DNA of 64,000 nucleotides from Actinokineospora xionganensis (GTDB taxonomy: Bacteria; Actinomycetota; Actinomycetes; Mycobacteriales; Pseudonocardiaceae): the NCBI RefSeq assembly GCF_014323725.1, contig NZ_JABVED010000010.1:124001-188000 (forward strand), given 5' to 3'. A program made the position numbers and the translations under genes. Under the pieces are notes generated by a model. The model was not told the DNA's origin. It saw only the letters and a program-made list of their open reading frames with translations, and searched no databases. This document shows, one piece after another, positions 25,433 through 34,007 of the stretch (position 1 is its first letter; each line of letters begins with the position of its first letter).

Positions 25433-26238
25433 TCAGTCGTTCCCTGGGCACCGGGCTGGATGACCGAGCGCGCGGCGTAGGCGATGGCGTGTTCGGTCGC
25501 GGCGACCAGGTCGGCGCCGCGGGCGAGGTGGGCGGCGAGTGCGCCGGTGAAGGCGTCGCCCGCGCCGGTCGTGTCCACGGCGTCGACCTTGGGCGCGGGG
25601 ATCCGACGTGTGCCCCGGGGGGTGATCACGTCGGCTCCCCGCGCGCCGAGGGTCACCACGACGGAGCGGGAGCAGTCGAGGCCGGGCAGTGCGCTGGCCT
25701 CGTGCTCGTTGACGATCAGCGGGTCGAGCACGGCGAGGGTGTCCGCGGACAGCTCCGCCACCGGCGACAGGTTGACCACGGCTCGCACCCCGGATCGGAC
25801 CGCGAGCGCGACGGCGTGCTCCACCACGGTGATCGGCACTTCCAGCGAAGCCACGAGAACCCGGGCATCGAGCAGGTCGACCTCGGCCTCGGTGACGGCG
25901 GAATTGGCGCCCGGCGACACGATGATCGAGTTCTCACCGTCGGGAGTGACCGTGATGAACGCGAGTCCAGTGGGTGTTGTCACCTTTCCGACCCGTGTGG
26001 TGTCCACGCCCGCCGAACTCAGTGATTCCAGCAGGAACTCGCCATAGGGGTCGTCGCCGACAGCCCCAATCAGCGACACCTCCGCGCCGTTGCGCGCGGC
26101 CGCGACGGCCGTGTTCGCACCCTTGCCACCAGGCAGAACCCGGGTGTCGGACCCCAGGACCGTCTCGCCCGCCGACGGTCGGCGGGATACCGACACCACG
26201 AGGTCCGCGTTGGCCGAACCCACCACGACGACGTCCAC
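25429..26238 (-). CDS. rbsK: PfkB-family carbohydrate kinase, ribokinase-like
   Basis: A 269-residue kinase of the ribokinase family, which phosphorylates sugars with ATP in the cytoplasm. The N-terminal pattern VVVGSANADLVVSV and sugar-binding LPGGKGANTAVAAAR are present. The C-terminal signature DTTGAGDAFTGAL carries the anion-hole Gly-Ala-Gly and catalytic Asp. It is slightly shorter than the roughly 300-residue family norm. The GTG at 26238 starts the conserved beta strand directly. No transporter or rbsD gene adjoins it, so the substrate is probable but not proven. Confidence 0.82.
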   Translation of the reverse strand: MDVVVVGSANADLVVSVSRRPSAGETVLGSDTRVLPGGKGANTAVAAARNGAEVSLIGAVGDDPYGEFLLESLSSAGVDTTRVGKVTTPTGLAFITVTPDGENSIIVSPGANSAVTEAEVDLLDARVLVASLEVPITVVEHAVALAVRSGVRAVVNLSPVAELSADTLAVLDPLIVNEHEASALPGLDCSRSVVVTLGARGADVITPRGTRRIPAPKVDAVDTTGAGDAFTGALAAHLARGADLVAATEHAIAYAARSVIQPGAQGTTD

Positions 26239-26370
26239 CGGATCAAGGGTAGTCGGTACCGACCATGCGCATGTGTGAACGATTCCGTAGTGGAATCGAT
26301 CTCCGGTGCCACAATGTGTCAGCTGATTTGCGTACTCCTCGGGCGATCCGGCGGGTGCGTGGCGGTGAAT

Positions 26371-26388
26371 CCCGGGGCTCGCCCCGGG
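26371..26388 (-). terminator. GC hairpin after the MMPL gene
   Basis: CCCGGGGC / GCCCCGGG inverted repeat at 26371-26388, about 90 bases past the stop of the minus-strand transporter gene. The remaining spacer (26239-26476) contains nothing else recognised. Confidence 0.4.
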
Positions 26389-26476
26389 TGCCGGTCAGGG
26401 CCAGGGGGCCAAGGCCGGCTCAGCGTCACCGGTGCCGGTCGTGTGGCCCCCCGAGCGATCGTCACCGGTGACGCGT

Positions 26477-28606
26477 CTACCAGACCCGATCCATCTGCAG
26501 CGTCGGCGCGTCCAGCTCCACCTCGGACAGCCCGGCCTTCTCCTGCAGCCTGCGCAGCGGCGCGGGCGCCCACCAGGCGGCGTCGCCCAGCAGCCGCATG
26601 ACCGCGGGCACCAGGAGCATCCGCACGACGGTCGCGTCGAGCACCAGGGCAATGATCATGCCGACGCCGAGGAACCGCATGCTGGCCAGCGCGGACAGGC
26701 CGAACGCGCCGGTCACGACCACGAGCAGCAGGGCGGCGGCGGTGATCATGCGCCCGGTGCGCAGCAGACCCGCGTGCACGGCGGCGTGGGTCGAGAGCCC
26801 GGTGTGCCTGGCTTCCACCATGCGCGACAGCAAGAACGTCTCGTAGTCGGTCGACAAACCGAACACCATCGCGACGATCAGCACCATCAGCCCGGCCTGC
26901 ACCGGCTGCGGGGTCACCCCGAACAGTTCGGCGCCGTGGCCGTCCTGGAAGACGAACACCAGGATCCCGAACGTCGCCGACAGGCTCAGCGCGCTCATCA
27001 GCACCGCCTTGACCGGCAGCAGCACCGAGCCGAACGCGAGGAACATCAGGACCAGGGTGGCCGCGACGAGAATGGCGATCATCCAGGGGATCCGGTCGGA
27101 GATCGCCTCGATGGTGTCGGCGACCTCGGCGGGATAGCCGCCGACCAGGACCTCGGCGTCGGTGGGCACCTCGCGCAGCGCGTCGATGACCGAGGCGGTC
27201 GCGCCGGAGTTGGCTTCGCCCGCCAGCGGCACGGTGAGCAGGGCGATGCCGTCCTTGGCCGCGGTCGGCACGGCGTCGAGCACGCCGGGCACGCGCTTCA
27301 AGTCGTCCACGAGCAGCGCGACGGACCCCGGATTGGCGGCGCGCACGACAAGGGTGGCCTGGTTGGTGCTCGCCGCCGGGAAGTTCGCCGCGATGGTCTC
27401 CACGGTGATCCGGCTCGGGTCGTCCGGCGGGAGTTGCTTCTCGTCCGCGCCGCCGAAGGTCAGGCCGCCCAGCGGCAGGGCGAGCGCGACCAGGACAGCG
27501 GTGATCGGCAGGGCGAAGAGCACCGGGCGGCGCATGACCGCGTCGGCGACCCGGGCGAGGAACTCACGCTCGATCCGCCGGTGCCTGCCGCCGAGCGGGG
27601 TGCGCAGCCGGTGCCCGGCGACGGCGAGCAGCGCGGGCAGCAGGGTCAGCGAGATGACCGCCGCGATCGCCACCGCCGACATGCCGCCGTAGGCCATCGA
27701 CCGCAGGTAGTCCATCGGGAACACGACCAGCCCCGAGAGCGCGATGACCAGCAGGGTCGCCGAGAACGCGACAGTGCGGCCCGCGGTGGCCACGGTCCGG
27801 CTCACCGCGTCGGCGATTGTGGCGCCCGCGCCCAGCTCTTCGCGGAACCGGCCGACCATGAACAGGCCGTAGTCGATCGCCATGCCCAGGCCCAGCAGGA
27901 TCGCCACGTTGAGCGCGAACGAGTTGACCTCCAGCCCGTAGCTCAGCGCCCGCAACACGCCCAGCGATCCGAAGATCGACAGGCAGCCGACCAGCACCGG
28001 CATGGACGCGGCGAGGACGCTGCCGAAGATCACCACGAGCAGGATCAACGTGACCGGCAGTGACACCGCCTCGGCGACGGTCAGGTCGTCCGCGGACCGC
28101 TCGTTCATCGCCTGCTCGGTCGGCACCGTGCCGCCGACCTGGGTGCGCACCCCCGGGACCGCGAGCAGGTCGCGGACGGACTGGTAGGCGGTGCGCCGGT
28201 CTTCCTTGTCGGCGCCCGCGAGGGTGATTGTCGCCATCGCCATGGTCTTGTCGGCACCCGCGAGCGCGGGCAGACCGGTGCTCCAGTAGTCGGCGACCTG
28301 GACGACCTTGTCCCCGGGCAGGCCCCGCAGAGCGGCGGTGACCTGCGCGGCGAGGGCGGGGTCGTCGACGGTCTTGCCGTCCGGTGCCGTGTAGACCACC
28401 ACGACGTCCGGCGGGCGCTGCCCGAAGGTCCCGGTGACGATCTCCTTGACCCGCATGGACTCGCTGGCCGGGTCCTCATAGCCGCCCTGGGTCAGCTTGT
28501 CGAAGACACCAAGGCCCCACGCGCCCGCGCCGATCGTCACCAGCAGGGTGACGACGAGGACCGCCCACCGTCTGCGGTGCGTGAACGAACCCCACGATGC
28601 GAGCAA
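26477..28606 (-). CDS. MMPL/RND-family exporter
   Basis: A 709-residue inner-membrane transporter of the MmpL type, which in actinomycetes exports lipids or drugs using the proton gradient. There are about 12 membrane helices in two halves, each with a large extracytoplasmic loop. Helix 4-5 regions carry GLGMAIDYGLFMVGRFREE in the first half and MVFGLSTDYETFLLSRMVE in the second, with the conserved Asp-Tyr pairs. The TTG at 28606 is chosen because AGGGGA lies 6 bases before it; an in-frame TTG at 28621 has no such site. It is divergent from a TetR gene with a palindrome between, a common drug- or lipid-export arrangement. Confidence 0.88.
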   Translation of the reverse strand: MLASWGSFTHRRRWAVLVVTLLVTIGAGAWGLGVFDKLTQGGYEDPASESMRVKEIVTGTFGQRPPDVVVVYTAPDGKTVDDPALAAQVTAALRGLPGDKVVQVADYWSTGLPALAGADKTMAMATITLAGADKEDRRTAYQSVRDLLAVPGVRTQVGGTVPTEQAMNERSADDLTVAEAVSLPVTLILLVVIFGSVLAASMPVLVGCLSIFGSLGVLRALSYGLEVNSFALNVAILLGLGMAIDYGLFMVGRFREELGAGATIADAVSRTVATAGRTVAFSATLLVIALSGLVVFPMDYLRSMAYGGMSAVAIAAVISLTLLPALLAVAGHRLRTPLGGRHRRIEREFLARVADAVMRRPVLFALPITAVLVALALPLGGLTFGGADEKQLPPDDPSRITVETIAANFPAASTNQATLVVRAANPGSVALLVDDLKRVPGVLDAVPTAAKDGIALLTVPLAGEANSGATASVIDALREVPTDAEVLVGGYPAEVADTIEAISDRIPWMIAILVAATLVLMFLAFGSVLLPVKAVLMSALSLSATFGILVFVFQDGHGAELFGVTPQPVQAGLMVLIVAMVFGLSTDYETFLLSRMVEARHTGLSTHAAVHAGLLRTGRMITAAALLLVVVTGAFGLSALASMRFLGVGMIIALVLDATVVRMLLVPAVMRLLGDAAWWAPAPLRRLQEKAGLSEVELDAPTLQMDRVW

Positions 28607-28642
28607 ATCCTGTCCCCTCAACGGAGCAGGACGCTACAGTCC

Positions 28643-28657
28643 GTAAACGCTGTTCAC
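28643..28657. promoter_or_regulatory. Putative TetR operator between MMPL and tetR genes
   Basis: An imperfect 15-base palindrome, GTAAACGCTGTTCAC, with half-sites GTnAAC/GTTnAC around a 3-base centre. It lies in the 68-base divergent spacer, so one site could control both genes. Binding is inference. Confidence 0.5.
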
Positions 28658-28674
28658 AACATCGCGGAGACCAC

Positions 28675-29394
28675 ATGACGCAGGGGACTCGTCGGGACCG
28701 GGCCCGCGCCGACACGGACCGCGACATCCGCAGGCAGGCCCGCGCGCTGCTGATCAGCGACGGTCCTCAGGCGGTGACTCTGCGGGCGATCGCCCGGGAG
28801 CTGGGGATCACCGCGCCCGCCCTCTACCGGTACTACGCCTCCCGCGAAGACCTGATCGAACACCTCCGCGCCGACGTCTGCGCGGACCTCGGCGGCGACT
28901 TGGACCAAGACCTGGCGGACGTCGCCGAGTCGGACCACCTCGCCCAGGTGCTCGCGGTGTGCCGCGGCTTCCGGCGGTGGGCCCTGGCACACCCGCAGGA
29001 GTTCACCCTCGTGTTCGCAACGCCGCCGCACGACCCCAGGAAGGACCCGGCGCGGGACTCGTTCGGCCGGATCTTCCTCGGCGTGGCGGGCCGGATCCTC
29101 GCAGCCGGGGGACTGGTCACCCCACCGGAACAGGACATCCCGGCGACACTGGTCAAGGACCTGACGGTGTTCCGGTCGGACCTGCTGGACACCATGGCCG
29201 CCGCAGGCGTGTCCATTGCGGACAGTCGGCTCGGGCTCGCCACGGCGTACGTGATGCTGCGGTTCTGGGTGCGGCTCTACGGGCAGGTCGCGCTGGAAGT
29301 GTTCGGGCAGTTCCCGTTCCCGGTCACCGACGCCGAACCCATCTTCGAGTCGATGCTCGCCGACCTGGTTCGCGAGGTGGGGCTGTCCGACTGA
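28675..29394 (+). CDS. TetR-family regulator with TetR_C_13-like domain
   Basis: A 239-residue regulator. The helix-turn-helix is near residues 18-62 (RQARALLISDGPQAVTLRAI, then ALYRYYASREDLIEHL). The ligand domain begins around residue 85 (CRGFRRWALAHPQEFTLVFA), the pattern of TetR proteins with a WHG-type C-terminal domain. The ATG at 28675 has GGAGA 4 bases upstream; open frame further upstream has no start signal. It likely represses the divergent MMPL exporter and itself. Confidence 0.87.
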   Translation: MTQGTRRDRARADTDRDIRRQARALLISDGPQAVTLRAIARELGITAPALYRYYASREDLIEHLRADVCADLGGDLDQDLADVAESDHLAQVLAVCRGFRRWALAHPQEFTLVFATPPHDPRKDPARDSFGRIFLGVAGRILAAGGLVTPPEQDIPATLVKDLTVFRSDLLDTMAAAGVSIADSRLGLATAYVMLRFWVRLYGQVALEVFGQFPFPVTDAEPIFESMLADLVREVGLSD

Positions 29395-29420
29395 TTCGCC
29401 GGCCAGCCCCGAGATCCTCA

Positions 29421-32204
29421 CTACAGAACGATGTTGACCAGACGCCCCGGCACGACGATGACCTTGCGCGGGGTTCCGCCCGCGACCAGGGCCGCGACCT
29501 TCTCCTCGGCCAGCGCCGCCGCCTTCACCTCGTCCTGGCTCGCGCCCGCGGCCACCGTGATCCGGCCGCGCACCTTGCCGTTGACCTGGATCGGGTATTC
29601 GACGGTGTCCTCGACCAGGTAGCGCTCGTCGGCGGTCGGGAACGGCCCGTGCGCCAGCGACTCGGTGGCGCCCAGCTTCGACCACAGCTCCTCGGCCACG
29701 TGCGGGCACAGCGGCGCCAGCATCTGGACCATCGCCTCGGCCACCACACGCGGGCAGCCTTCGGTGAAGTTCTTGGTGAGGTGGTTGTTCAGCTCGATCA
29801 GCTTCGCGCCCGCGGTGTTGTAGCGCAGGTTCGAGTAGTCCTCGTGCACACCCGCGATCGCCTTGTGCAGCGCGCGCAGGGTGGCCTCGTCGGGCTCGGC
29901 GTCGGTGACCCGGACCTCGCCCGTCTCCTCGTCGACGATGTTGCGCCACAGCCGCTGCAGGAACCGCTGCGCGCCGACGACGTCCTTGGTCGCCCACGGG
30001 CGGGAGACGTCCATCGGGCCCATCGACATCTCGTACATGCGGAAGGTGTCCGCGCCGTAGGTCTCGCACATCTCGTCCGGCGTGACCACGTTGCGCAGGC
30101 TCTTGCCCATCTTCCCGTACTCCTGCTTGACCTCCTGGTCACCGAAGAAGTACTTGCCGTCGCGCTCGACGACCTTGGAAGCGTCGACGTACACACCGCG
30201 CTCGTCGACATAGGCGTAGGCCTGGATCATGCCCTGGTTGAACAGGCGCCGGTACGGCTCCTCGGCGCTGACGTGGCCCAGGTCGAACAGGACCTTCTGC
30301 CAGAAGCGCGAGTACAGCAGGTGCAGCACCGCGTGCTCGACGCCGCCGATGTACAGATCGACACCGCCCGGGTCCCCGTCGCTCCGCGGGCCCAGCCAGT
30401 ACTGCTCGTTCTCCGGCTCGCAGAACCGCTCGGTGTCGGTCGGGTCGACGTAGCGCAGCTGGTACCAGCACGAACCCGCCCAGTTGGGCATGGTGTTGGC
30501 GTCGCGGCGGTACTTCTTCTTCCCCTCGCCCAGGTCCAGCTCGACCTCGACCCACTCGGCGGCCCGCGACAGCGGCGGCGACGGCTCGGTGTCGGCGTCC
30601 ATCGGGTCGAACGTCCTCGGCGAGTAGTCCTCGACCTCGGGCAGCTCGACCGGCAGCATCGACTCGGGCAGGGCGATCGGCTGGCTGTCCTCGTCGTAGA
30701 CGATCGGGAACGGCTCGCCCCAGTAGCGCTGCCGCGAGAACAGCCAGTCGCGCAGCTTGTACTGGATGGTGCCGCGGCCGTGGCCGTGCTCCTCCAGCCA
30801 GGCGATGATCGTCGACTTGGCCTCGTCGATCTCCAGCCCGTCCAGGAAACCGCTGTTGATCGCGGGACCCTCACCGGTGAACGCCTCGCCGTCGAAGCCC
30901 TCGGTCGGCTGGACGGTGCGGATGATCGGCAGGTCGAACTTGGTGGCGAAGTCCCAGTCGCGCTGGTCCTGGCCGGGGACGGCCATGATCGCGCCGGTGC
31001 CGTAGCCCATCAGCACGTAGTCGGCGACGTAAACCGGGATTTCCTTGCCGTCGACCGGGTTCACCGCGTGCGCGCCGGTGAAGACGCCGGTCTTCTGCTT
31101 GTTCTCCTGGCGGTCCAGGTCGGACTTGTTCGCCGCGACCCGGCGGTATTCGGCGACCGCGTCGACGTGCTCGGCGGTGGTGATCACGTCGACCAGCGGG
31201 TGCTCCGGCGCCAGGACCATGTAGGTCGCGCCGAACAGCGTGTCCGGGCGGGTGGTGAACACCTCGATCACGTGCTCGCCGACCGGGAAGCTCACCCGGG
31301 CGCCGTGGGACCGGCCGATCCAGTTGCGCTGCATCGCCTTGACCTTGTCCGGCCAGTCCAGCCGGTCCAGGTCGTCGATCAGGCGGTCGGCGTAGGCGGT
31401 GATCCGCATCATCCACTGGCGCAGGTTCTTGCGGAACACGGGGAAGTTGCCGCGCTCACTGCGACCGTCGGCGGTGACCTCTTCGTTGGCCACGACCGTG
31501 CCCAGGCCCGGGACCCAGTTGACCGGGGCGTCGGACAGATAGACCAGGCGGTACTCGTTCAGCACGGCGTACTGCTCGGCGCGGGTCAGCTCGCACCAGC
31601 CGCGCCCGTCCGGGGTGTTCCGCTTGCCCAGGGCGAACTCGGCTTCCAGCTCGGCGATCGGCCGCGCCCTGCCCGCGTCGGCGTCGTACCAGGAGTTGAA
31701 GATCTGCAGGAAGATCCACTGCGTCCAGCGGTAGTAGTTCGGGTCGATCGTGGAGATCCGGCGCCGCTCGTCGTGGCCCAGGCCCAGGCGGCGGATCTGC
31801 CGCAGGTAGGTCTGGATGTTGTCCTCGGTGGTCTTGCGCGGGTGCTGCCCGGTCTGCACGGCGTACTGCTCGGCGGGCAGGCCGAAGGCGTCGAAGCCCA
31901 TGGTGTGCAGGACGTTTCGGCCGTTCATCCGGTGGTACCGGGCGAAGACGTCGGTGCCGATGAAGCCCAGCGGGTGGCCCACGTGCAGGCCCGCGCCCGA
32001 GGGGTACGGGAACATGTCCTGGACGAACAGCTTGTCGGCGGGGACCTCGCCCTTGAGCGGTCCGACCGGGTTCGGCGCGTGGTAGGTCCCGCGTTCCTCC
32101 CAGTGGTCCTGCCAGCGCTTCTCGATCCGACCGGCCAGCTCGGCCGTGTACCGGTGGCTCGGCACGGCATCGGCGGCGCTGGGTGTCTGGGGATCGGGGC
32201 TCAT
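29421..32204 (-). CDS. leuS: Leucyl-tRNA synthetase
   Basis: It charges tRNA-Leu with leucine. The 927-residue class I synthetase has the HIGH-type motif in [15 protein letters not shown] (about residues 72-86), an inserted CP1 editing domain in the middle, the KMSKS-type motif as KMGKSLRN and a C-terminal anticodon-binding domain. Length is normal for actinobacterial LeuRS. GGAAGGAAA precedes the ATG. Upstream on the same strand are a complete leucine leader peptide and an intrinsic terminator, showing that expression is controlled by leucine-dependent attenuation. Confidence 0.97.
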   Translation of the reverse strand: MSPDPQTPSAADAVPSHRYTAELAGRIEKRWQDHWEERGTYHAPNPVGPLKGEVPADKLFVQDMFPYPSGAGLHVGHPLGFIGTDVFARYHRMNGRNVLHTMGFDAFGLPAEQYAVQTGQHPRKTTEDNIQTYLRQIRRLGLGHDERRRISTIDPNYYRWTQWIFLQIFNSWYDADAGRARPIAELEAEFALGKRNTPDGRGWCELTRAEQYAVLNEYRLVYLSDAPVNWVPGLGTVVANEEVTADGRSERGNFPVFRKNLRQWMMRITAYADRLIDDLDRLDWPDKVKAMQRNWIGRSHGARVSFPVGEHVIEVFTTRPDTLFGATYMVLAPEHPLVDVITTAEHVDAVAEYRRVAANKSDLDRQENKQKTGVFTGAHAVNPVDGKEIPVYVADYVLMGYGTGAIMAVPGQDQRDWDFATKFDLPIIRTVQPTEGFDGEAFTGEGPAINSGFLDGLEIDEAKSTIIAWLEEHGHGRGTIQYKLRDWLFSRQRYWGEPFPIVYDEDSQPIALPESMLPVELPEVEDYSPRTFDPMDADTEPSPPLSRAAEWVEVELDLGEGKKKYRRDANTMPNWAGSCWYQLRYVDPTDTERFCEPENEQYWLGPRSDGDPGGVDLYIGGVEHAVLHLLYSRFWQKVLFDLGHVSAEEPYRRLFNQGMIQAYAYVDERGVYVDASKVVERDGKYFFGDQEVKQEYGKMGKSLRNVVTPDEMCETYGADTFRMYEMSMGPMDVSRPWATKDVVGAQRFLQRLWRNIVDEETGEVRVTDAEPDEATLRALHKAIAGVHEDYSNLRYNTAGAKLIELNNHLTKNFTEGCPRVVAEAMVQMLAPLCPHVAEELWSKLGATESLAHGPFPTADERYLVEDTVEYPIQVNGKVRGRITVAAGASQDEVKAAALAEEKVAALVAGGTPRKVIVVPGRLVNIVL

Positions 32205-32236
32205 CAGTTTCCTTCCGGGGGTGCGTGCTCCTGAGG

Positions 32237-32275
32237 AAAAACGAAAACCCCCCAGCCCGCTTGGGCATGAGGGGT
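32237..32275 (-). terminator. Attenuator terminator in the leuS leader
   Basis: Read on the minus strand, an outer stem (32271-32275 with 32247-32251) and an inner stem GCCC/GGGC (32263-32266 with 32255-32258) are followed by the T-rich run TTTTCGTTTTT. This is the most canonical intrinsic terminator in the window. It lies between the leader peptide and leuS, 33 bases before the leuS start. Confidence 0.8.
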
Positions 32276-32295
32276 CGCCGCGCGTGACCGGTCGG

Positions 32296-32334
32296 TCAGC
32301 GCGGCCAACTAAGGAGCAGGCGGGCCGTACTCAT
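32296..32334 (-). CDS. leuS leader peptide with three consecutive leucines
   Basis: A 12-codon frame reads [12 protein letters not shown]-stop. The Leu codons are CTG CTC CTT, the last being rare in a genome this GC-rich. A TATTCT -10 lies 6 bases before the ATG, so the leader mRNA seems leaderless. The stop codon lies in the 5' arm of an inverted repeat (about 32277-32303) that precedes the terminator. Ribosome stalling at the Leu codons when charged tRNA-Leu is scarce would favour read-through into leuS. The mechanism is inferred from this classical layout. Confidence 0.75.
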   Translation of the reverse strand: MSTARLLLSWPR

Positions 32335-32439
32335 GCCCAGAGAATAGCGCACGGGCTCGAACGGCTTTCGGAGATGACCGGGAACACACAGGTCAGGTGC
32401 CCGGCGAGGGCGCCGCGGGCAATCTCCTACCATCGAGTG

Positions 32440-32847
32440 GTGAACCTCGTGCCGCTCGTGCCGCTCATCGCCGGTCTGCCGCTGCTCGCCGTCGGCTTCC
32501 TCGGCCTGACCGAGCGGCTGCCGCGCAACCGCTTCGGCGGTGTCCGCACCCCGGCCTCGCTGCGCGACGACGAGACCTTCCGCCTCGCCAACAAGGTCGC
32601 GGGCCTGCCCACCATCGTCGCCGGGCTCATCGGCGTGGTCGGCGGCACGGTCGGCCTGCTCATGCCAAGCCCGGCGGGCGCGCTCACCGTGGCGATCATC
32701 GCCACTGTCGGCCTGCTGGCGATCACCGTCGCCGCGGGCGTCCTGGGCCATCGCGCCGCCGCCGCCATGCCGGAACCCGCTCCCGAGGTCCCCGCGGGCT
32801 GCGCGGGCTGCCAGTGCGGTGGCTGCGGAGTCCTCGGCAAGGCGTAG
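32440..32847 (+). CDS. SdpI-like small membrane protein
   Basis: A 135-residue membrane protein with three hydrophobic helices. It begins with a helix (LVPLIAGLPLLAVGFLGL) followed by the SdpI-family motif LPRNRFGGVRTPASLRDDETF and NKVAGLPTIVAGLIGV. SdpI proteins include the immunity/signalling protein for the Bacillus SdpC toxin, but most actinobacterial members are uncharacterised. The C-terminus is unusual in carrying a Cys cluster (CAGCQCGGCG). Two adjacent GTG codons (32437 and 32440) could start it. A TACCAT element just upstream suggests leaderless transcription. Confidence 0.75.
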   Translation: MNLVPLVPLIAGLPLLAVGFLGLTERLPRNRFGGVRTPASLRDDETFRLANKVAGLPTIVAGLIGVVGGTVGLLMPSPAGALTVAIIATVGLLAITVAAGVLGHRAAAAMPEPAPEVPAGCAGCQCGGCGVLGKA

Positions 32848-32872
32848 CCATCCGCCCGGTCGCGGTGGCGTG

Positions 32873-33068
32873 TCACATTCCGACTTCGTCGACTACCGCG
32901 GTCCGCTCCACGGAGGCATCGCCTGTGCCGAGGTGCGCATAGGTCTTCTCGTCGAACACCACCATCGGCGAGATAGCGGTGGATGTGCGGGCCGTGCCGG
33001 TCGAAGATCTCGGCTAACCCGTCGGGTTCGCGCCATGATCGCCGGATGATCTCGGCATCCGTGCTCAT
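32873..33068 (-). pseudogene. Fused remnant of an ECF sigma gene and its CU044_5270-type partner
   Basis: From the ATG at 33068 the first 33 or so codons are a normal ECF sigma factor N-terminus (AEIIRRSWREPDGLAEIFDR, then HGPHIHRYLA). The sigma similarity then stops abruptly. In another frame the next 30 codons read VVFDEKTYAHLG, then VERTAVVDEVGM and a stop at 32873. That resembles the C-terminus of CU044_5270-family proteins, which are often encoded just downstream of such sigma genes. The simplest reading is a deletion of about 1.5 kb that joined the two ends out of frame. The frame from the ATG runs on past this region into the SdpI gene and makes no sense there. Confidence 0.55.
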
Positions 33069-33158
33069 AGGTGCCTTTCGGCTTGGGTGAACGTGTCACC
33101 CGTTATCAGCGAAAGCGGCGAACCGAGTTCACGCTAGTGGCCCGTCCAGGACGAGCCA

Positions 33159-33734
33159 CTAGTTCGCCTTGACGTCACCCGGGTGCGTGGCCAGCAACGC
33201 CAGCGGCATGCCTTGGCGGCGGAGGACGCGACCCCAGAGGTCTTCCTCAGCCGGGGCGAACACGTCGTTGGGCAGGGCGGGGACGACGATCCAGTCGCCG
33301 CGGTCGATCTCGCCCGCCAACTGGCCGACGTCCCAACCCGCGTAGCCCGCGAACACGCGCATCCCGCGGAACTTGGGGACAAGCATGTCCGGGTCGGCGT
33401 CGAGGTCGACCAGCGCCACCGGCCCGCGCACGCCGATCAGGCCCGTCACCCCGTCGACCAGTTCGCCGGTGTGCATCGCGGCCAGACACAGCGCGGTCTT
33501 CTGCTCGACCGGGCCGCCGACGAACACCGAGTTGGGCTCCGACACGTGCCTGCCCCAGGTGGGCAGCACGTCGTCGACCGGGACGTCGCTGGGCCGATTG
33601 AGGACGACTCCGAGCGTGCCTTCACTCCGGTGGTCGATGATGTAGACCACCGTGCGACGGAAGTTGTCGTCGAGCAGGCTGGGCGCGGCTACCAGCAGCG
33701 TCCCTGGCTCGACGGAGGCGTCGGACGACACCAC
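33159..33734 (-). CDS. YqgE/AlgH family protein (UPF0301)
   Basis: A 191-residue protein of the widespread DUF179 family, whose biochemical role is not established. Family markers are GTLLVAAPSLLDDNFRRTV, LGVVLNRPSD, VFVGGPVEQ and VFAGYAGWDVGQLAGEI. The start is a GTG at 33734. It is a single gene; the 273-base spacer to the divergent MFS gene holds one hairpin. The fold suggests a small-molecule or protein-binding role, which is not testable from sequence. Confidence 0.88.
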   Translation of the reverse strand: MVSSDASVEPGTLLVAAPSLLDDNFRRTVVYIIDHRSEGTLGVVLNRPSDVPVDDVLPTWGRHVSEPNSVFVGGPVEQKTALCLAAMHTGELVDGVTGLIGVRGPVALVDLDADPDMLVPKFRGMRVFAGYAGWDVGQLAGEIDRGDWIVVPALPNDVFAPAEEDLWGRVLRRQGMPLALLATHPGDVKAN

Positions 33735-33937
33735 GCCATGATCCCATCCGGGCGGCGAGTGTGAACGGCCCGACCCTCCTTCGCGGTCGACGGGAACGAA
33801 AGCGGGGGGTCCGTCGTTGATGATGAGGTCGGCACTGTGTGTCCCCCGGGCTCAACTAGAACCGCCTTCGTGGAATACCGCTCGGCTGGAGCCACGTCGT
33901 GCAACTCGCCGTGAGGCGACCCGGTGCCGGTGTCGGG

Positions 33938-33963
33938 TGGGCGGTCCCTTTCGGGGCCGCCCA
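33938..33963. repeat. Hairpin in the spacer between yqgE-like and MFS genes
   Basis: An 11-base-pair inverted repeat (33938-33948 with 33953-33963, one G-T pair) with a 4-base loop, lying about 45 bases before the MFS start. It sits between two divergent genes, where a terminator has no obvious use; it may mark a lost gene or a regulatory RNA. Nothing else is seen in 33735-34007. Confidence 0.45.
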
Positions 33964-34007
33964 TTCCGGCGTTCGGGGGCTTCCGCGGAGACGTAGGCTG
34001 AGCCGTC

